A stretch of 64,000 bases of DNA, from assembly GCF_013282575.1 (NCBI RefSeq), contig NZ_JAAAYE010000001.1:1-64000 (forward strand). Reading direction: 5' to 3'. Origin of the DNA: Paraburkholderia sp. NMBU_R16 (GTDB lineage: Bacteria > Pseudomonadota > Gammaproteobacteria > Burkholderiales > Burkholderiaceae). Numbering within the stretch: position 1 is the stretch's first letter; the number at the start of each line of letters is the position of its first letter. Below the pieces are notes generated by a model. It did not search any database, was not told the DNA's origin, and saw only the letters and a list, made by a program, of their open reading frames with translations. Of this stretch, positions 1-7,880 are shown one piece after another. Made by a program: the position numbers and the translations under genes.

Positions 1-360
1 GTGGTGCCGCCGCGATCGGGCGCGGTACGCAGTTGCGAAACCGGCCCGCCAACGCAGCGCGATCGCCATCTGGAGGCGATCGCCGCACAGGGACGACTGG
101 CCTGGCAAAAGGCAACCGGTTACGGCCAGCGGGCGCTGGTGGAAACGACGATGGGGCGATACAAGGCACTGATCGGCCCGCGTCTGCGCACGCGTCATCC
201 CGATGCGCAGCAGACCGAAACATCGATCGGTGTGGCGGTGCTCAACCGCATGCTGGCCGCCGCACGCCCGAACTCCGTGCGCTGTAAGGTTCATGCCGCA
301 TCACCTGTGGGGAAAGGGGCGCATTGCACACTGCTCCGCCTCCATGCACCAACGCCCATT
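1..360 (+). mobile_element. IS5-family transposase, C-terminal remnant cut by window edge
   Basis: Frame 1 is open from the first base. Its first 97 or so codons match the C-terminal end of IS5-group transposases common in Burkholderia: a TQRDRHLE segment, then GYGQRALVETTMGRYK and a final AVLNRMLAAARPNSVR. The catalytic N-terminal part lies outside the window. After codon 97 the frame stays open to 558, but that tail shows no transposase character, so the natural stop may be lost. Bases 345-360 resemble the right end of such elements, which I infer from memory of the family. This marks the left border of the metabolic island as an IS insertion point. Confidence 0.75.
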
Positions 361-1394
361 GCGGACTGTCGCGATTGGCGCGCACTCGATGGAAGGAAGC
401 GGCGAGCATCGCCGGATACCGTCGCGCACGGCGATAGCCCGACGATGAATCGCGCATCATGGTTGGCCTCGCCCGCCGCATGGACCCATTCGATCCCTGC
501 CGCTGGCACCCCTCGGAGCTTGTGGTGTACAAGCCGGTCTATCTTGTTATTCATTTAGTTATACATATTACAATTTGTAACACCTCGCCAATATATCAAA
601 ACAAAACACGCTCCATCTCAAAAATGTCAGACGTTTGTCGTGTCGGCGCCACAGCGAGCTGTGCCCCTCATTCGGCCGGCCGGCGCGGGCCACGCGCGTG
701 CGAAAGCGCCGCGACTCGTATATGCTTCAGACACAGGCCGTATGCCGTCTCGCCGCTGCTGCGCCGGTTCGGCCAGGCCGTTGCCCCGTTTCGTCGGGTG
801 TTCCGATCCTCGGCGAAGCGAAGGCATCACCCTCTTCAATGTTGCCAAGTCGGGTATCATCGTGAGAGTCCGAGGCCCTTTGGTCAGGTGGGAACGTCAT
901 CAGCCCGCGAGGTGTCTTCGCGCTGATTGCGCCCCTGCCGACGGCCGCTGCGGCAAGCTTGCGTTTCGCCGCTTCCTGTCCGTCTTCACGGTCTTGTCCA
1001 GCCGTTCCGTTCGACGTCACAACGCTACCGCCGCACGCGCATCCATCGCCGTGCACACCGACGAAGTCGCTTCGCTGCTGCCGTAGCGTCCCTCACCTTC
1101 CGTTCATCCATGTCATCTGCCGGCGTGTTTTTCGCGCGCACGGCATGGCGTCGCTCGCCCCGCGCACGATCGAGTCATATGCGGACCGTGTCGGGCACGC
1201 GCGCGCCCGCGACGCGGCGAGAAACGCCTGGCTCTTGATGACGCGCGGCGCCGCGCGCTGACGACAGTCCGCTTTTTATCGATTGCTGCGTCAACAGCGT
1301 ACCGGGCCGCTATGGTCGCCGTTCATCGCGATACCGGGCGAGCCGCGCTTTTTCGGCGGGCGGGGATTGCCCGCAACATAACCAGAGAACGATC
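361..1394. other. Intergenic kilobase without a recognisable gene
   Basis: Several frames are open here, but none gives a protein that looks like a known family, and the open frames overlap on both strands as expected of high-GC DNA. Bases 540-630 are markedly AT-rich compared with the rest of the window and could carry a promoter or be old IS-flank DNA. Bases 1270-1394 precede the glutamine synthetase-like gene and probably hold its promoter; I cannot define -35 and -10 boxes with confidence. Confidence 0.5.
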
Positions 1395-2729
1395 ATGCAT
1401 GACATCGACGAATTCCTGAAAAAGCATCACATCACCGAAATCGAAGCGATCATCCCGGACATGGCGGGCGTCGCGCGCGGCAAGATCATCCCGCGAAGCA
1501 AGTTCGAGTCCGGCGAAGCGATGCGGCTGCCGCAGGCCGTCATGATCCAGACGGTGACGGGCGACTATCCCGACGGCAGCGCCCTCACCGGCGTCACTGA
1601 CCCGGACATGGTCTGCGTCCCCGACCCGTCGACGATCCGCATCATCCCCTGGGCGGTCGATCCAACGGCCCAGGTCATTCACGACTGCGTGCACTTCGAC
1701 GGCACGCCCGTCGAAATCTCGCCGCGGCGCGTGCTGCGCCGCGTGCTCGAGCGCTATGCGGCAAAAGGCTGGAAGCCCGTCGTCGCACCGGAGCTCGAGT
1801 TCTATCTCGTCGACATGAACAAGGACCCGGACTTGCCGCTTCGCCCGCCCATCGGCCGCACGGGCCGCGCGGAGACGGGCCGGCAGGCCTACTCGATCGA
1901 TGCCGTCAACGAGTTCGATCCGCTGTTCGAAGACATCTACGAGTATTGCGACGTCCAGGAGCTCGAGATCGATACGCTGATTCATGAAGTCGGCGCGGCG
2001 CAGATGGAAATCAATTTTTTGCACGGCGATCCGCTGAATCTCGCGGATCGCGTCTTTCTGTTCAAGCGAACGGTGCGCGAGACGGCCTTGCGACACCAGA
2101 TGTACGCGACGTTCATGGCGAAACCGATGGAAGGCGAGCCGGGCTCGGCCATGCATGTGCACCAAAGCATCGTCGACGAAGCGAGCGGAGACAATCTGTT
2201 CACGACCCGCGAAGGCGAGCCGGCCCCGTTCTTCTACAGCTATCTGGCCGGTCTGCAGAAATACACGCCGGCGCTGATGCCGATCTTCGCGCCGTACATC
2301 AATTCGTACCGGCGTCTTTCGCGCTTCATGGCCGCGCCGATCAATGTGCATTGGGGCTACGACAACCGCACGGTCGGCTTTCGCATCCCGCACTCCCGAC
2401 CCGCCGCGCGCCGCATCGAAAACCGCATCCCGGGCGTCGATTGCAACCCCTATCTCGCCATCGCGGCGACATTGGCCGCGGGCTATCTCGGCATGACGCA
2501 AAACCTCACGCCGAGCGAGTCGCTCTCGAGCGACGGCTATCGGATGCCTTATCAACTGCCGCGCAATCTGGAAGACGGGCTGACGCTGATGGGTGCCTGC
2601 GAGCCGCTTGCGGAAATTCTCGGGGAGCCGTTCGTGCAAGCCTACCTCGCACTGAAGGAAACCGAATACGACGCGTTTTTCAGGGTCATCAGTTCCTGGG
2701 AGCGCAAACATCTGCTGCTGCATGTCTAA
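1395..2729 (+). CDS. puuA: Gamma-glutamylputrescine synthetase (glutamine synthetase family)
   Basis: This 444-residue protein has the glutamine synthetase fold signatures: the EVGAAQMEIN strand, the catalytic-domain segment GSAMHVHQS, and NRTVGFRIPHS near the end of the ATP site. Its length and the N-terminal HITEIEAIIPDMAGVARGK match the PuuA/SpuI branch that ligates glutamate to putrescine, not nitrogen-assimilating GlnA. The cytosolic enzyme would start putrescine breakdown via gamma-glutamyl intermediates. The next gene is an omega-aminotransferase of the putrescine/polyamine type 16 bp downstream, which supports the role. Substrate specificity within the family (putrescine, spermidine or ethanolamine) cannot be fixed from sequence alone. 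Confidence 0.85.
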   Translation: MHDIDEFLKKHHITEIEAIIPDMAGVARGKIIPRSKFESGEAMRLPQAVMIQTVTGDYPDGSALTGVTDPDMVCVPDPSTIRIIPWAVDPTAQVIHDCVHFDGTPVEISPRRVLRRVLERYAAKGWKPVVAPELEFYLVDMNKDPDLPLRPPIGRTGRAETGRQAYSIDAVNEFDPLFEDIYEYCDVQELEIDTLIHEVGAAQMEINFLHGDPLNLADRVFLFKRTVRETALRHQMYATFMAKPMEGEPGSAMHVHQSIVDEASGDNLFTTREGEPAPFFYSYLAGLQKYTPALMPIFAPYINSYRRLSRFMAAPINVHWGYDNRTVGFRIPHSRPAARRIENRIPGVDCNPYLAIAATLAAGYLGMTQNLTPSESLSSDGYRMPYQLPRNLEDGLTLMGACEPLAEILGEPFVQAYLALKETEYDAFFRVISSWERKHLLLHV

Positions 2730-2745
2730 GCGCAACGGAGGCGTT

Positions 2746-4173
2746 ATGAACTTCGAATCAGAACCATCCGCGGACATCGACCTGCAAGCGAAAAAGGCTC
2801 ACCCGCCGGCACGCAGTACCGCCGAATACCGCGAGCTCGATGCCGCGCATCACCTTCATCCGTTCTCGGACATGGGCACGCTCAACCGCCTGGGCAGCCG
2901 AGTCATCGTGAAGGCGCAGGGCGTTCATCTGTGGGATTCGGACGGCAACCGCATCATCGACGGCATGGCGGGCCTCTGGTGTGTGAACGTCGGCTACGGG
3001 CGGCGCGAGTTGGCCGAGGCCGCGTATCGGCAGATGCGCGAGCTGCCGTACTACAACACCTTCTTCAAGACGACGCATCCCCCCGTCATCGAACTTTCGG
3101 CCCTGCTCGCCGAATTGACGCCGCCGCCCTTCACGCACTTCTTCTATTGCAATAGCGGTTCCGAAGGCAACGATACGGTCCTGCGCACGGTCTACCGCTA
3201 TTGGGCGACCCTAGGCCGTCCGAGCAAGAAATACGTGATCTCGCGCGCGAACAGCTACCACGGCTCGACGCTTGCCGGCGCGACGCTCGGCGGGATGGAT
3301 TACATGCATGAGCAGATGCCGTCGAAAGTCGAGCACATCGTCCATATCGATCAGCCCTACTACTTCGGCGAAGCACAAGCCGATACCCCACCCGAGGCGT
3401 TCGGCCTCGCGCGTGCGCGGCAGCTCGAAGCGAAGATCCTCGAGCTTGGCGCCGAAAACGTCGCGGCCTTCATCGGCGAGCCGTTCCAGGGCGCGGGCGG
3501 CGTCATTTTCCCACCGTCGAGCTACTGGCCCGAAATCCAGCGGATCTGCCGAAAATACGACGTGCTGCTCGTGGCCGACGAGGTCATCGGCGGGTTCGGT
3601 CGCACCGGCGAGTGGTTCGCGCATCAGTACTTCGGCTTCGAGCCCGACCTGATGACACTCGCCAAAGGGCTCACGAGCGGTTATGTCCCGATGGGCGCGG
3701 TGGCGTTGACCGAGCGCATCGCCCAACCGATCATCGAGAACGGCGAGTTCAATCACGGGCTCACCTATTCCGGCCATCCCGTGGCTGCCGCTGTGGCGCT
3801 CGCCAACCTCGAGCTTTTACGCGACGAAGAAATCGTCACGCGCGTCAAAACCGATACGGGGCCCTATTTCCAGGCGTGCCTGCGCGAAGCGTTCGCCGGA
3901 CATCCGATCGTCGGTGAGATTGCCGGCGCCGGCCTCGTCGCAGGATTGCAACTGGCCGAGAATCCCGCCGCACGCCGGCGCTTCGCGCAGGGCGGCGAAA
4001 CGGGCGCGCTGTGCCGGGATCTGAGCTTCGGCAGCAACCTCATCATGCGGGCCTCCGGCGACCGCATGCTGCTCTCGCCTCCGCTCGTCATCTCGCGCAG
4101 CGAGATCGACGAGCTCGTCTCGAAGGCCCGGCACGCAATCGACGCCACCGCGCGGGAGCTCGGCCTCGCCTGA
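2746..4173 (+). CDS. spuC: Putrescine/polyamine-pyruvate aminotransferase, class III PLP
   Basis: A 475-residue class III aminotransferase. The PLP site is visible: the Asp in ADEVIGGFGR (about residue 278) and the Schiff-base lysine in MTLAKGLTSGY (Lys307). The NSGSEGND motif contacts the cofactor phosphate. The sequence is closest in style to SpuC-type omega-aminotransferases that move the amino group of putrescine to pyruvate. I chose the ATG at 2746 because a GGAG stands 5 bp upstream; the in-frame ATG at 2722 lies inside the end of puuA and has no such site. It is co-transcribed with puuA. Beta-alanine or other omega-amino substrates remain possible. Confidence 0.82.
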   Translation: MNFESEPSADIDLQAKKAHPPARSTAEYRELDAAHHLHPFSDMGTLNRLGSRVIVKAQGVHLWDSDGNRIIDGMAGLWCVNVGYGRRELAEAAYRQMRELPYYNTFFKTTHPPVIELSALLAELTPPPFTHFFYCNSGSEGNDTVLRTVYRYWATLGRPSKKYVISRANSYHGSTLAGATLGGMDYMHEQMPSKVEHIVHIDQPYYFGEAQADTPPEAFGLARARQLEAKILELGAENVAAFIGEPFQGAGGVIFPPSSYWPEIQRICRKYDVLLVADEVIGGFGRTGEWFAHQYFGFEPDLMTLAKGLTSGYVPMGAVALTERIAQPIIENGEFNHGLTYSGHPVAAAVALANLELLRDEEIVTRVKTDTGPYFQACLREAFAGHPIVGEIAGAGLVAGLQLAENPAARRRFAQGGETGALCRDLSFGSNLIMRASGDRMLLSPPLVISRSEIDELVSKARHAIDATARELGLA

Positions 4174-4218
4174 GCGCACCGCGGGGCGGCACGAGCCACC
4201 CGGGGCGAAGCCGCTCAG
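4169..4218. terminator. Bidirectional hairpin between converging genes
   Basis: CCTGAGCG at 4169-4176 pairs with CGCTCAGG at 4211-4218. The arms contain the stop codon of the aminotransferase gene on one strand and the end of the small leftward gene on the other, as expected of a shared terminator. The loop is long and GC-rich and no T-run follows, so Rho-independent action is uncertain. Confidence 0.4.
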
Positions 4219-4446
4219 GGCGTCAGCGCGTCTGCGCCCCGCCACGCGTGTATGGCGACGAGTTTCGCCGCGCGCCGCGCCGCGTCCCACCAGATCAAGC
4301 GAAGGAGCGGCGCATGCTGCGCGATGAATATCGCCTGCACCGGGTCGCTCTCGATGAAGTGCGTGCAGGCCAATTCGAGCGCCGCTTCGGCGGGCCAGCC
4401 AGTCCACGATCTGTTCGTACGTGAGCGGTAATACCGGCTTGTCCAT
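4215..4446 (-). pseudogene. Small unknown protein, frameshifted by one base
   Basis: Reading leftward from an ATG at 4446 gives a convincing start (MDKPVLPLTYEQIVDWLA), which then degenerates into arginine-rich noise. The neighbouring frame gives the apparent continuation (AEAALELACTHFIESD to RGADALTP) and a stop at 4215. Removing one C from the run at about 4391-4395 joins the two into a smooth 76-residue protein. I do not recognise the family. Either the gene is broken or the run carries a sequencing error. It converges with the aminotransferase gene and lies just downstream of the LysR gene on the same strand. Confidence 0.5.
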
Positions 4447-4523
4447 GACGAAGCGCGCAGGTCCATGACTGAAATATGCCGACAGTCTAGCGCAGCGCCG
4501 TAGCACAGACGGAAGCCGGCCCG

Positions 4524-5489
4524 CTACCGCTTTTCGGTTTCGTGCACCGGTGGGCGCTCGACGAACGCGCCGTATTCGCGTTCGAGATACGGTGCCGCGT
4601 GCTCCAGCAGGAAACGCCTGAAGAGCACGCAAGTCGGCGAAAGCTGCTTCGTGCGCATATGCACGATCTGCCACGTCCGCTCGATGGGCGTGCCGTTCAC
4701 ATCGAGCAAGGCGAGTTCGCCCGAGCGCAGCTCCAGCTGCAGCGTATGAAGCGAAATGAGGCTCACCCCCATGCCCGCGATCACGGCCTGTTTGATCGTT
4801 TCGTTGCTGCCGAGCGTGATGATCTTGGCCGGCGAAAAAAGGTGCTGCCGAAACATCTCCTCGGCCGCCATGCGCGTGCCGGAACCGGGCTCTCGCAGCA
4901 GGAACTTCTCGCCACGCAGCTCCTGCAGATCGAACCGCCTGGCGGCGACGAGCGGATGGTCGACGGGCGCGATCATGACCTGGGGGTGGAATGCGAGCGG
5001 CTCGACGGTCGTATCGAGCTCGGCCGGCGGGCGGCCCATCAGCGCGAGATCGATGGCGTTGTCCTGCAGCATCCGCAACAGCGATTCGCGGTTGCCGACC
5101 GAGAAATGCACATCGACCTTCGGGTACTGTCGCGAATAGAGCGCGAGCAGCTTGGGCGCGAAGTAGGTCGCGGAGCTGACGATGCCCACCGCGATCGATC
5201 CGCTGTCGGCCAGTTGCAGCGACATCATGGCATCTTCGGCATCCTTGATCTCGCCAAGGATACGGCTCGCATGATGCGTCAGACGTTCGCCCGCTTCGGT
5301 CAGTGTCAGCCGGCGCGCGACCCGCTCGAAAAGCGCGAGCCCGATCGCGTCTTCGAGCTGCCGAATCTGCATCGAGATCGCTGGCTGCGTCAAATGCAGT
5401 TCCTCGGCGGCGCGAGCGAAGCTCGCGTGACGGCTCGCGACGATGAAGATTTGCAGCTGACGCAGCGTCAGCGAGCGAATGAAGTTCAC
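4524..5489 (-). CDS. cbbR: LysR-type regulator, CbbR-like
   Basis: The product is 321 residues from the GTG at 5489, which gives the usual CbbR opening (xNFIRSLTLRQLQIF). The frame extends to an ATG at 5543, but the extra 18 residues look untypical. A winged helix at residues 5-65 includes ASFARAAEELHLTQPAISMQ, followed by a LysR substrate-binding domain with GREPGSGTR-like and GMGVSLIS segments. CbbR activates Calvin-cycle operons in response to metabolites such as NADPH or phosphoenolpyruvate. Here the gene is not next to the cbb operon, which is about 29 kb away, but downstream of the leftward xox genes. It could regulate cbb, xox or both. LysR sub-family assignment by eye is moderately secure. 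Confidence 0.7.
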   Translation of the reverse strand: MNFIRSLTLRQLQIFIVASRHASFARAAEELHLTQPAISMQIRQLEDAIGLALFERVARRLTLTEAGERLTHHASRILGEIKDAEDAMMSLQLADSGSIAVGIVSSATYFAPKLLALYSRQYPKVDVHFSVGNRESLLRMLQDNAIDLALMGRPPAELDTTVEPLAFHPQVMIAPVDHPLVAARRFDLQELRGEKFLLREPGSGTRMAAEEMFRQHLFSPAKIITLGSNETIKQAVIAGMGVSLISLHTLQLELRSGELALLDVNGTPIERTWQIVHMRTKQLSPTCVLFRRFLLEHAAPYLEREYGAFVERPPVHETEKR

Positions 5490-5562
5490 GTTTGACTGCT
5501 TCGTCGAAATGCAACGCTCGCCGCGGCGCAAGCGAACTCGCACCGCGCCCGCCCAACCCGCA

Positions 5563-6327
5563 TCAGCGGCTTGCGCGGGGAGCGTCGCCGGGCTTGGCGG
5601 GAGGCGGAGCGCCGGGCCGCGGCAGCTTGCTCACCGCGGCCTGAAAGCTGAGCGTTTCTGTTTTCACAGGGTGAGCGAAATCGTCGTTCGGGCCCGGCAC
5701 TTCGGTGCGGATCAACGCGATCTGTCCGGGCAGCCCGTCGGCCAGCTCGAACGTATAGCGTTTCCCGGTATACCGCGCAAAGCGCTCGGCGTTGGGATCG
5801 TGCAAGTAAGGCTGGATGACGATCTGCCGCACAGCGACTGTCTTGCCGCCGATATGCTCCGTCGCCGATACGATCTTCGGTCCCTCGGCCAGCGCAAGGC
5901 GCACACGCTTTTGGAAATAACGCCGCTGCCCGCCCGTCAACGCCTCCATCTCCGCGATATCGCGTTCGAGGAAATAGATGACGACAGGATTGCAGGGCAG
6001 CCCGCTCGTCGGCAACGGGTGCTCGCCGCCGTGATCGGACACCTTGGCATCGCCCTTCGCATTGCCCTTGCTCGCGACGAGCACGCGCACGACATCGGCA
6101 GGCTCGGCCTTCTCTCCGACCGCCACCATCGCATAGTCGAGTTCCGTCTGGGCCGGCACCTCATGCAGATGGTCGATCTCGAAGATCAAATGTTCGGCCG
6201 CGGTAATCGCGGCTGACGGCTGAGGCTCGGCCGAACTCGCTTCTGCCGCCGCGAAGGCACCGGCGCACGCGAGCGCCATGCCGCCCGCCGAGGCGAGCGC
6301 GATGACCACACGCATACGCGCCCTCAT
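5563..6327 (-). CDS. Secreted protein of unknown function in the xox cluster
   Basis: A 254-residue protein with an N-terminal signal peptide (hydrophobic stretch at about 6-28 ending AFAAAEA), so periplasmic. The mature part begins with AEHLIFEIDHLHEV, has one mid-protein cysteine in GLPCNPVVIYFLERD and ends in a Pro/Ala-rich tail. I recognise no catalytic motif and no membrane segment after the signal. Its start overlaps the stop of xoxJ by 4 bp (ATGA), so it is translationally coupled to the methanol dehydrogenase accessory gene. That makes a role in methanol oxidation or dehydrogenase maturation likely, though this rests only on context. Confidence 0.75.
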   Translation of the reverse strand: MRARMRVVIALASAGGMALACAGAFAAAEASSAEPQPSAAITAAEHLIFEIDHLHEVPAQTELDYAMVAVGEKAEPADVVRVLVASKGNAKGDAKVSDHGGEHPLPTSGLPCNPVVIYFLERDIAEMEALTGGQRRYFQKRVRLALAEGPKIVSATEHIGGKTVAVRQIVIQPYLHDPNAERFARYTGKRYTFELADGLPGQIALIRTEVPGPNDDFAHPVKTETLSFQAAVSKLPRPGAPPPAKPGDAPRASR

Positions 6328-7235
6328 TGCGAGCCGCCCGCGCTGGACGATTGCGTCGCCTCCACAGGCTTGAGCAGCGGCACGTTATAGCCCGACAGAA
6401 TTCGATCGATCTTGCCTTGATTCGCCGAAATCCACTGATCGACCTTGTCGTGCCAAGCCTTTTCGCCGTAGCGGACACCCATCGAAATCTCGTAGTCGAA
6501 ATGGATGCCCTTTTGTGGCGGGAACGGCACGATTCTCACTTTGTCACCCGATTGCTTGGCGAAGTAGCCGGCAATCGGGCCCCAGACGAATGCAACGTCG
6601 ATGTTGCCCGATGCCAGATCGTGCTCGATCATCTCGCCCGGGTACGCTTGCGGATCGCCGCTTTGAACCTGATAGGACATCGCCTGGTCGATCAAGCCGT
6701 GAGCGAGCAGCCAGTCGACTGCCGGCGTTTGCGTGAAGATGCCGAAGCGCAGCTTATGCAGCTCGTCGGCGGGCAGCTTGAGCAGATCGTCCGGGGTTTG
6801 GACCGATGCAAACTCAGGCTTGTTCGGCACCACCATCGCGTAGGTGGAATGCAGATACGGGTGCGTCGTCGACGTCAGCTCGTACCCCTTCGGCACACCG
6901 ATGATGAGATCGCATTTGAAGCGATCGCTATCGGCGACTTTTTCGCGCAGCGTATGCCGCACGAATCCCATGCGCTGCGGGAAATAGGTGTACTCGACCT
7001 TGTAGCCGAAATCGTGCGCCATCTCCGAGGCGATCTTGTTCTCGTAGCCCTCGCCCTTGTCGTTGGATAACGGCATGTTGTGAGGATCGGCGCAAACTCT
7101 GAGCACGCCATCCGCGCCGTCGTTGTTGGGCAGCGCGGGGCCGTCCGCACGCACGGCGGCGCTCGCGAGCGCCGCGCAGCACAGCGCGGCGGCCGAAAGT
7201 ACGATATGCACGGACGTTGATTTGCTATGACGCAT
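6324..7235 (-). CDS. xoxJ: XoxJ, periplasmic solute-binding-like methanol dehydrogenase accessory protein
   Basis: A 303-residue exported protein with a signal peptide at 1-30 and a type 2 periplasmic binding fold. Family features are the opening LRVCADPHNMPLSN, YTYFPQRMGF, and GNIDVAFVWGPIAGYFA near residue 215. MxaJ/XoxJ proteins are not transporters; they are thought to help activate the PQQ methanol dehydrogenase and bind part of it. GGAG precedes the ATG by about 8 bp. It sits 31 bp after xoxG in the order xoxF-G-J, which is typical. Confusion with an amino-acid-binding protein is unlikely given the neighbours. Confidence 0.88.
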   Translation of the reverse strand: MRHSKSTSVHIVLSAAALCCAALASAAVRADGPALPNNDGADGVLRVCADPHNMPLSNDKGEGYENKIASEMAHDFGYKVEYTYFPQRMGFVRHTLREKVADSDRFKCDLIIGVPKGYELTSTTHPYLHSTYAMVVPNKPEFASVQTPDDLLKLPADELHKLRFGIFTQTPAVDWLLAHGLIDQAMSYQVQSGDPQAYPGEMIEHDLASGNIDVAFVWGPIAGYFAKQSGDKVRIVPFPPQKGIHFDYEISMGVRYGEKAWHDKVDQWISANQGKIDRILSGYNVPLLKPVEATQSSSAGGSQ

Positions 7236-7266
7236 CCGGTGTCTCCGGGAAGTGACGGCGCGAGCG

Positions 7267-7689
7267 TTACTTGCTGTCGATGGGACTCAGATCGCCGGGC
7301 TGGATCTTTCCGTCCGAGCGCCCTTTCAGATAGGCGTACAGGTCCTGCCAATGGTCCTGCATTCTTTTGCTCGCGCTGAAATCGGGCATGCCCTTGGCAA
7401 GACGGCCACCGAAGACAGTCCGCTTGAATTCGTCCTTGTCGATGACTTTGAGCCCGTCGATGAGAGAGGGCCCGACGAGCCCCTGCTGCTGCGGCCCGTG
7501 GCAACGCTGACAATCGAGCGCACGCCATGTCTTCCAACCCTGCAGCGTATTCTCGTCGACCTTGTTGCCGTCCACGACCTTATACGTCACCTGCTGCGCC
7601 TGCGCCGGCTGGTTCTGAGCATAGACGACGGGCAATGCGATGGCGGCGGCGGTGAGTGTCGTCAACAACAAGATGGAACGGCCTTTCAT
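7267..7689 (-). CDS. xoxG: XoxG, cytochrome c electron acceptor of methanol dehydrogenase
   Basis: A 140-residue class I c-type cytochrome. It has a signal peptide at 1-24, a haem-binding CQRCH at 60-64 and a probable axial methionine in GMPDF at 101. It would take electrons from reduced PQQ in XoxF in the periplasm and pass them to the respiratory chain. Genes for this cytochrome stand next to xoxF in most methylotrophs, and here the gene lies 191 bp downstream on the same strand. An AAGGAG precedes the ATG. The protein is short for cytochrome cL but within the range of XoxG in Burkholderiales. Confidence 0.88.
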   Translation of the reverse strand: MKGRSILLLTTLTAAAIALPVVYAQNQPAQAQQVTYKVVDGNKVDENTLQGWKTWRALDCQRCHGPQQQGLVGPSLIDGLKVIDKDEFKRTVFGGRLAKGMPDFSASKRMQDHWQDLYAYLKGRSDGKIQPGDLSPIDSK

Positions 7690-7880
7690 ACAACGTCTCC
7701 TTCGATATAGTGATGCCCCGGTACGCTGCGTTGGCGTGCCGTCGTGGCGGGCGAGTGAAAATGTCGATACTGCACTCTCGATGCTTGAAACCGCCGCGCG
7801 CCCGTCGCCCGCTCCTGAAGCCGATCGGTGACGCGCGGCGTATACCGCTACAACCTACTGCTACAACACGGTACTAGGAC
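7690..7880 (-). promoter_or_regulatory. xoxF-xoxG intergenic segment with a short direct repeat
   Basis: On the minus strand GTTGTAGC occurs twice, 12 bp apart (plus-strand coordinates 7849-7868). No clear hairpin with a T-run is visible, so read-through from xoxF into xoxG is plausible. The repeat could bind a regulator or be chance. Confidence 0.25.

Noticed and set aside
459-1261. Several overlapping 75-155-codon open frames in the left gap
   Set aside because: All overlap one another on both strands, lack good ribosome-binding sites and have no family resemblance.
1323-2777. 484-codon open frame opposite puuA
   Set aside because: It mirrors the glutamine synthetase gene on the other strand and its translation is Arg/His/Asp-rich without family character; high-GC shadow.
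3817-5556. 579-codon leftward frame across spuC and the LysR gene
   Set aside because: It covers parts of three genes; only the short MDKPVLPLTYEQIVDWLA part (4393-4446) looks like real coding and was kept as a frameshifted gene.
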